The notes under the pieces are model-generated. The model made no database searches, was not told where the DNA came from, and worked only from the letters and a program-made list of their open reading frames with translations. From Clostridia bacterium (GTDB taxonomy: Bacteria; Bacillota_A; Clostridia; Oscillospirales; Acutalibacteraceae), in NCBI GenBank assembly GCA_017547865.1, contig JAFYOA010000171.1, forward strand, positions 1 to 6,763: a DNA stretch of 6,763 nucleotides, given 5' to 3'. The translations under genes were made by a program, and so were the position numbers. Of this stretch, positions 6,487 through 6,763 are shown in pieces. Each line of letters begins with the position of its first letter. Within the stretch, counting starts at the first letter, position 1.

Positions 6487-6671
6487 GGTGTTGTTCCTTC
6501 TATAAATCAAATAAGACTTGGTAACGGTAAAGTTCGCGGGTTGTGAGGGCAGAGCCCTGACTCGTTCTCCGCAGAGCGCGAAACTCCTTTTCTTGGAAGC
6601 GCCCGAAAAAGGGGTGAATTGAACACCGTGAGGTGTTCAAGCAGGAAAACCCTGCAAGAGAGGGTTTTCCC
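6487..6671 (-). promoter_or_regulatory. Structured 5' leader of the GTPase-nuclease gene
   Basis: Transcription from the 6678-6706 promoter would begin near 6671, giving a leader of about 185 nt. It opens with a perfect 10-bp hairpin (GGAAAACCCT/AGGGTTTTCC, 6644-6670), followed by a perfect 9-bp hairpin (TTGAACACC/GGTGTTCAA, 6619-6640, loop TCAC on the transcript). Smaller pairings are CCTTTTT against GAAAAGG near 6586-6612 and GGGC-N3-GCCC (6547-6557). GCAGG/CCTGC (6641-6655) would be an alternative to the first hairpin. No ATG-started leader peptide lies in it, and I recognise no known riboswitch. Hairpin density suggests post-initiation control or mRNA-end protection. Confidence 0.5.
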
Positions 6672-6677
6672 CTAGCT

Positions 6678-6706
6678 ATTATACCACGCCTTTTCCCCCG
6701 GCACAA
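6678..6706 (-). promoter_or_regulatory. Promoter of the GTPase-nuclease gene
   Basis: Read on the minus strand: TTGTGC (6701-6706), a 17-bp spacer (6684-6700), then a perfect TATAAT (6678-6683) preceded by GTGG. This is a strong housekeeping-sigma promoter. It lies between the terminator at 6728-6759 and the leader hairpins, which suggests the gene is its own transcription unit. Confidence 0.85.
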
Positions 6707-6727
6707 CTGCGCCGGGTGCAAAAGAAA

Positions 6728-6759
6728 AAAGCCGGAAGACAGCTTCCGGCTTTGTTTTT
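6728..6759. terminator. Bidirectional Rho-independent terminator
   Basis: AAAGCCGGAAG (6728-6738) pairs with CTTCCGGCTTT (6743-6753) around an ACAG loop. The plus strand continues TTTGTTTTT (6751-6759) and the minus strand continues TTTTTTCTTTT, so it can act both ways. As the gene to its left runs leftward, it most likely ends a minus-strand gene lying beyond the right edge, which cannot be seen here. Confidence 0.88.
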
Positions 6760-6763
6760 GATG

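Noticed and set aside
6487..6510. Upstream TTG start (6510) for the GTPase gene
   Set aside because: It adds eight residues not seen in the family, and the good ribosome binding site at 6495-6501 falls inside it, correctly placed for ATG 6486.
5548..6546. 332-codon plus-strand frame opposite the GTPase domain
   Set aside because: It is antisense to conserved GTPase motifs and has Ala/Gly/Gln/Phe-rich shadow composition without a recognisable domain; it runs out of the coding region into the leader only because no stop occurs.
6500..6721. 73-codon minus-strand frame upstream of the GTPase gene
   Set aside because: Its start codon lies upstream of the strong promoter at 6678-6706, so the main transcript would not contain it, and the leader hairpins explain the sequence better.

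Overview
The window looks like chromosomal DNA of a strictly anaerobic, moderately GC-rich Firmicute, most likely a gut Clostridia member of the Oscillospiraceae type (Faecalibacterium/Gemmiger/Subdoligranulum relatives). The grounds are a formate-type class III ribonucleotide reductase, NrdR-like operator boxes, Gram-positive style Shine-Dalgarno sites, a Clostridia-type TetM-like GTPase, and an intergenic palindromic repeat of a kind I associate with these genomes. The family-level assignment is inference.

Layout, left to right. (1) 1-500: a short chimeric reading frame whose first 41 residues are the start of ketol-acid reductoisomerase (IlvC), joined in frame to about 96 unrelated residues and closed by a strong terminator. 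(2) 500-969: a long non-coding stretch with two NrdR-like boxes one operator spacing apart, two copies of a TTTTG-N4-CAAAAC dyad, a possible 17-codon leader ORF with a consensus ribosome binding site, and a good promoter. (3) 970-3654: the nrdD-nrdG operon, encoding anaerobic ribonucleoside-triphosphate reductase and its radical-SAM activase, followed by a terminator. (4) 3655-3930: a convergent intergenic region with a palindromic repeat element and a second, probably bidirectional, terminator. (5) 3931-6486, minus strand: an 851-residue fusion of a Tet(M)/EF-G-like translational GTPase with a C-terminal NYN nuclease domain closely resembling the ribosome-associated endoribonuclease Rae1 (YacP). 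(6) 6487-6763: the promoter and hairpin-rich leader of that gene, and a terminator separating it from whatever lies to the right.

NrdD and NrdG work together. NrdG uses a [4Fe-4S] cluster and S-adenosylmethionine to place a glycyl radical on NrdD, which then reduces NTPs to dNTPs without oxygen. NrdR boxes upstream fit the usual repression of RNR genes when dNTP/ATP levels are high. The GTPase-nuclease fusion is the most interesting element: it joins a factor expected to enter the ribosomal A site with a domain whose stand-alone relative cleaves mRNA in the A site. It also lacks the Ser-Pro-Val tip used by Tet(M) to displace tetracycline, so a ribosome-rescue or mRNA-quality role is more plausible than drug resistance. 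The second oddity is the ilvC chimera, which is either a real rearrangement or an assembly join and should be checked against reads.
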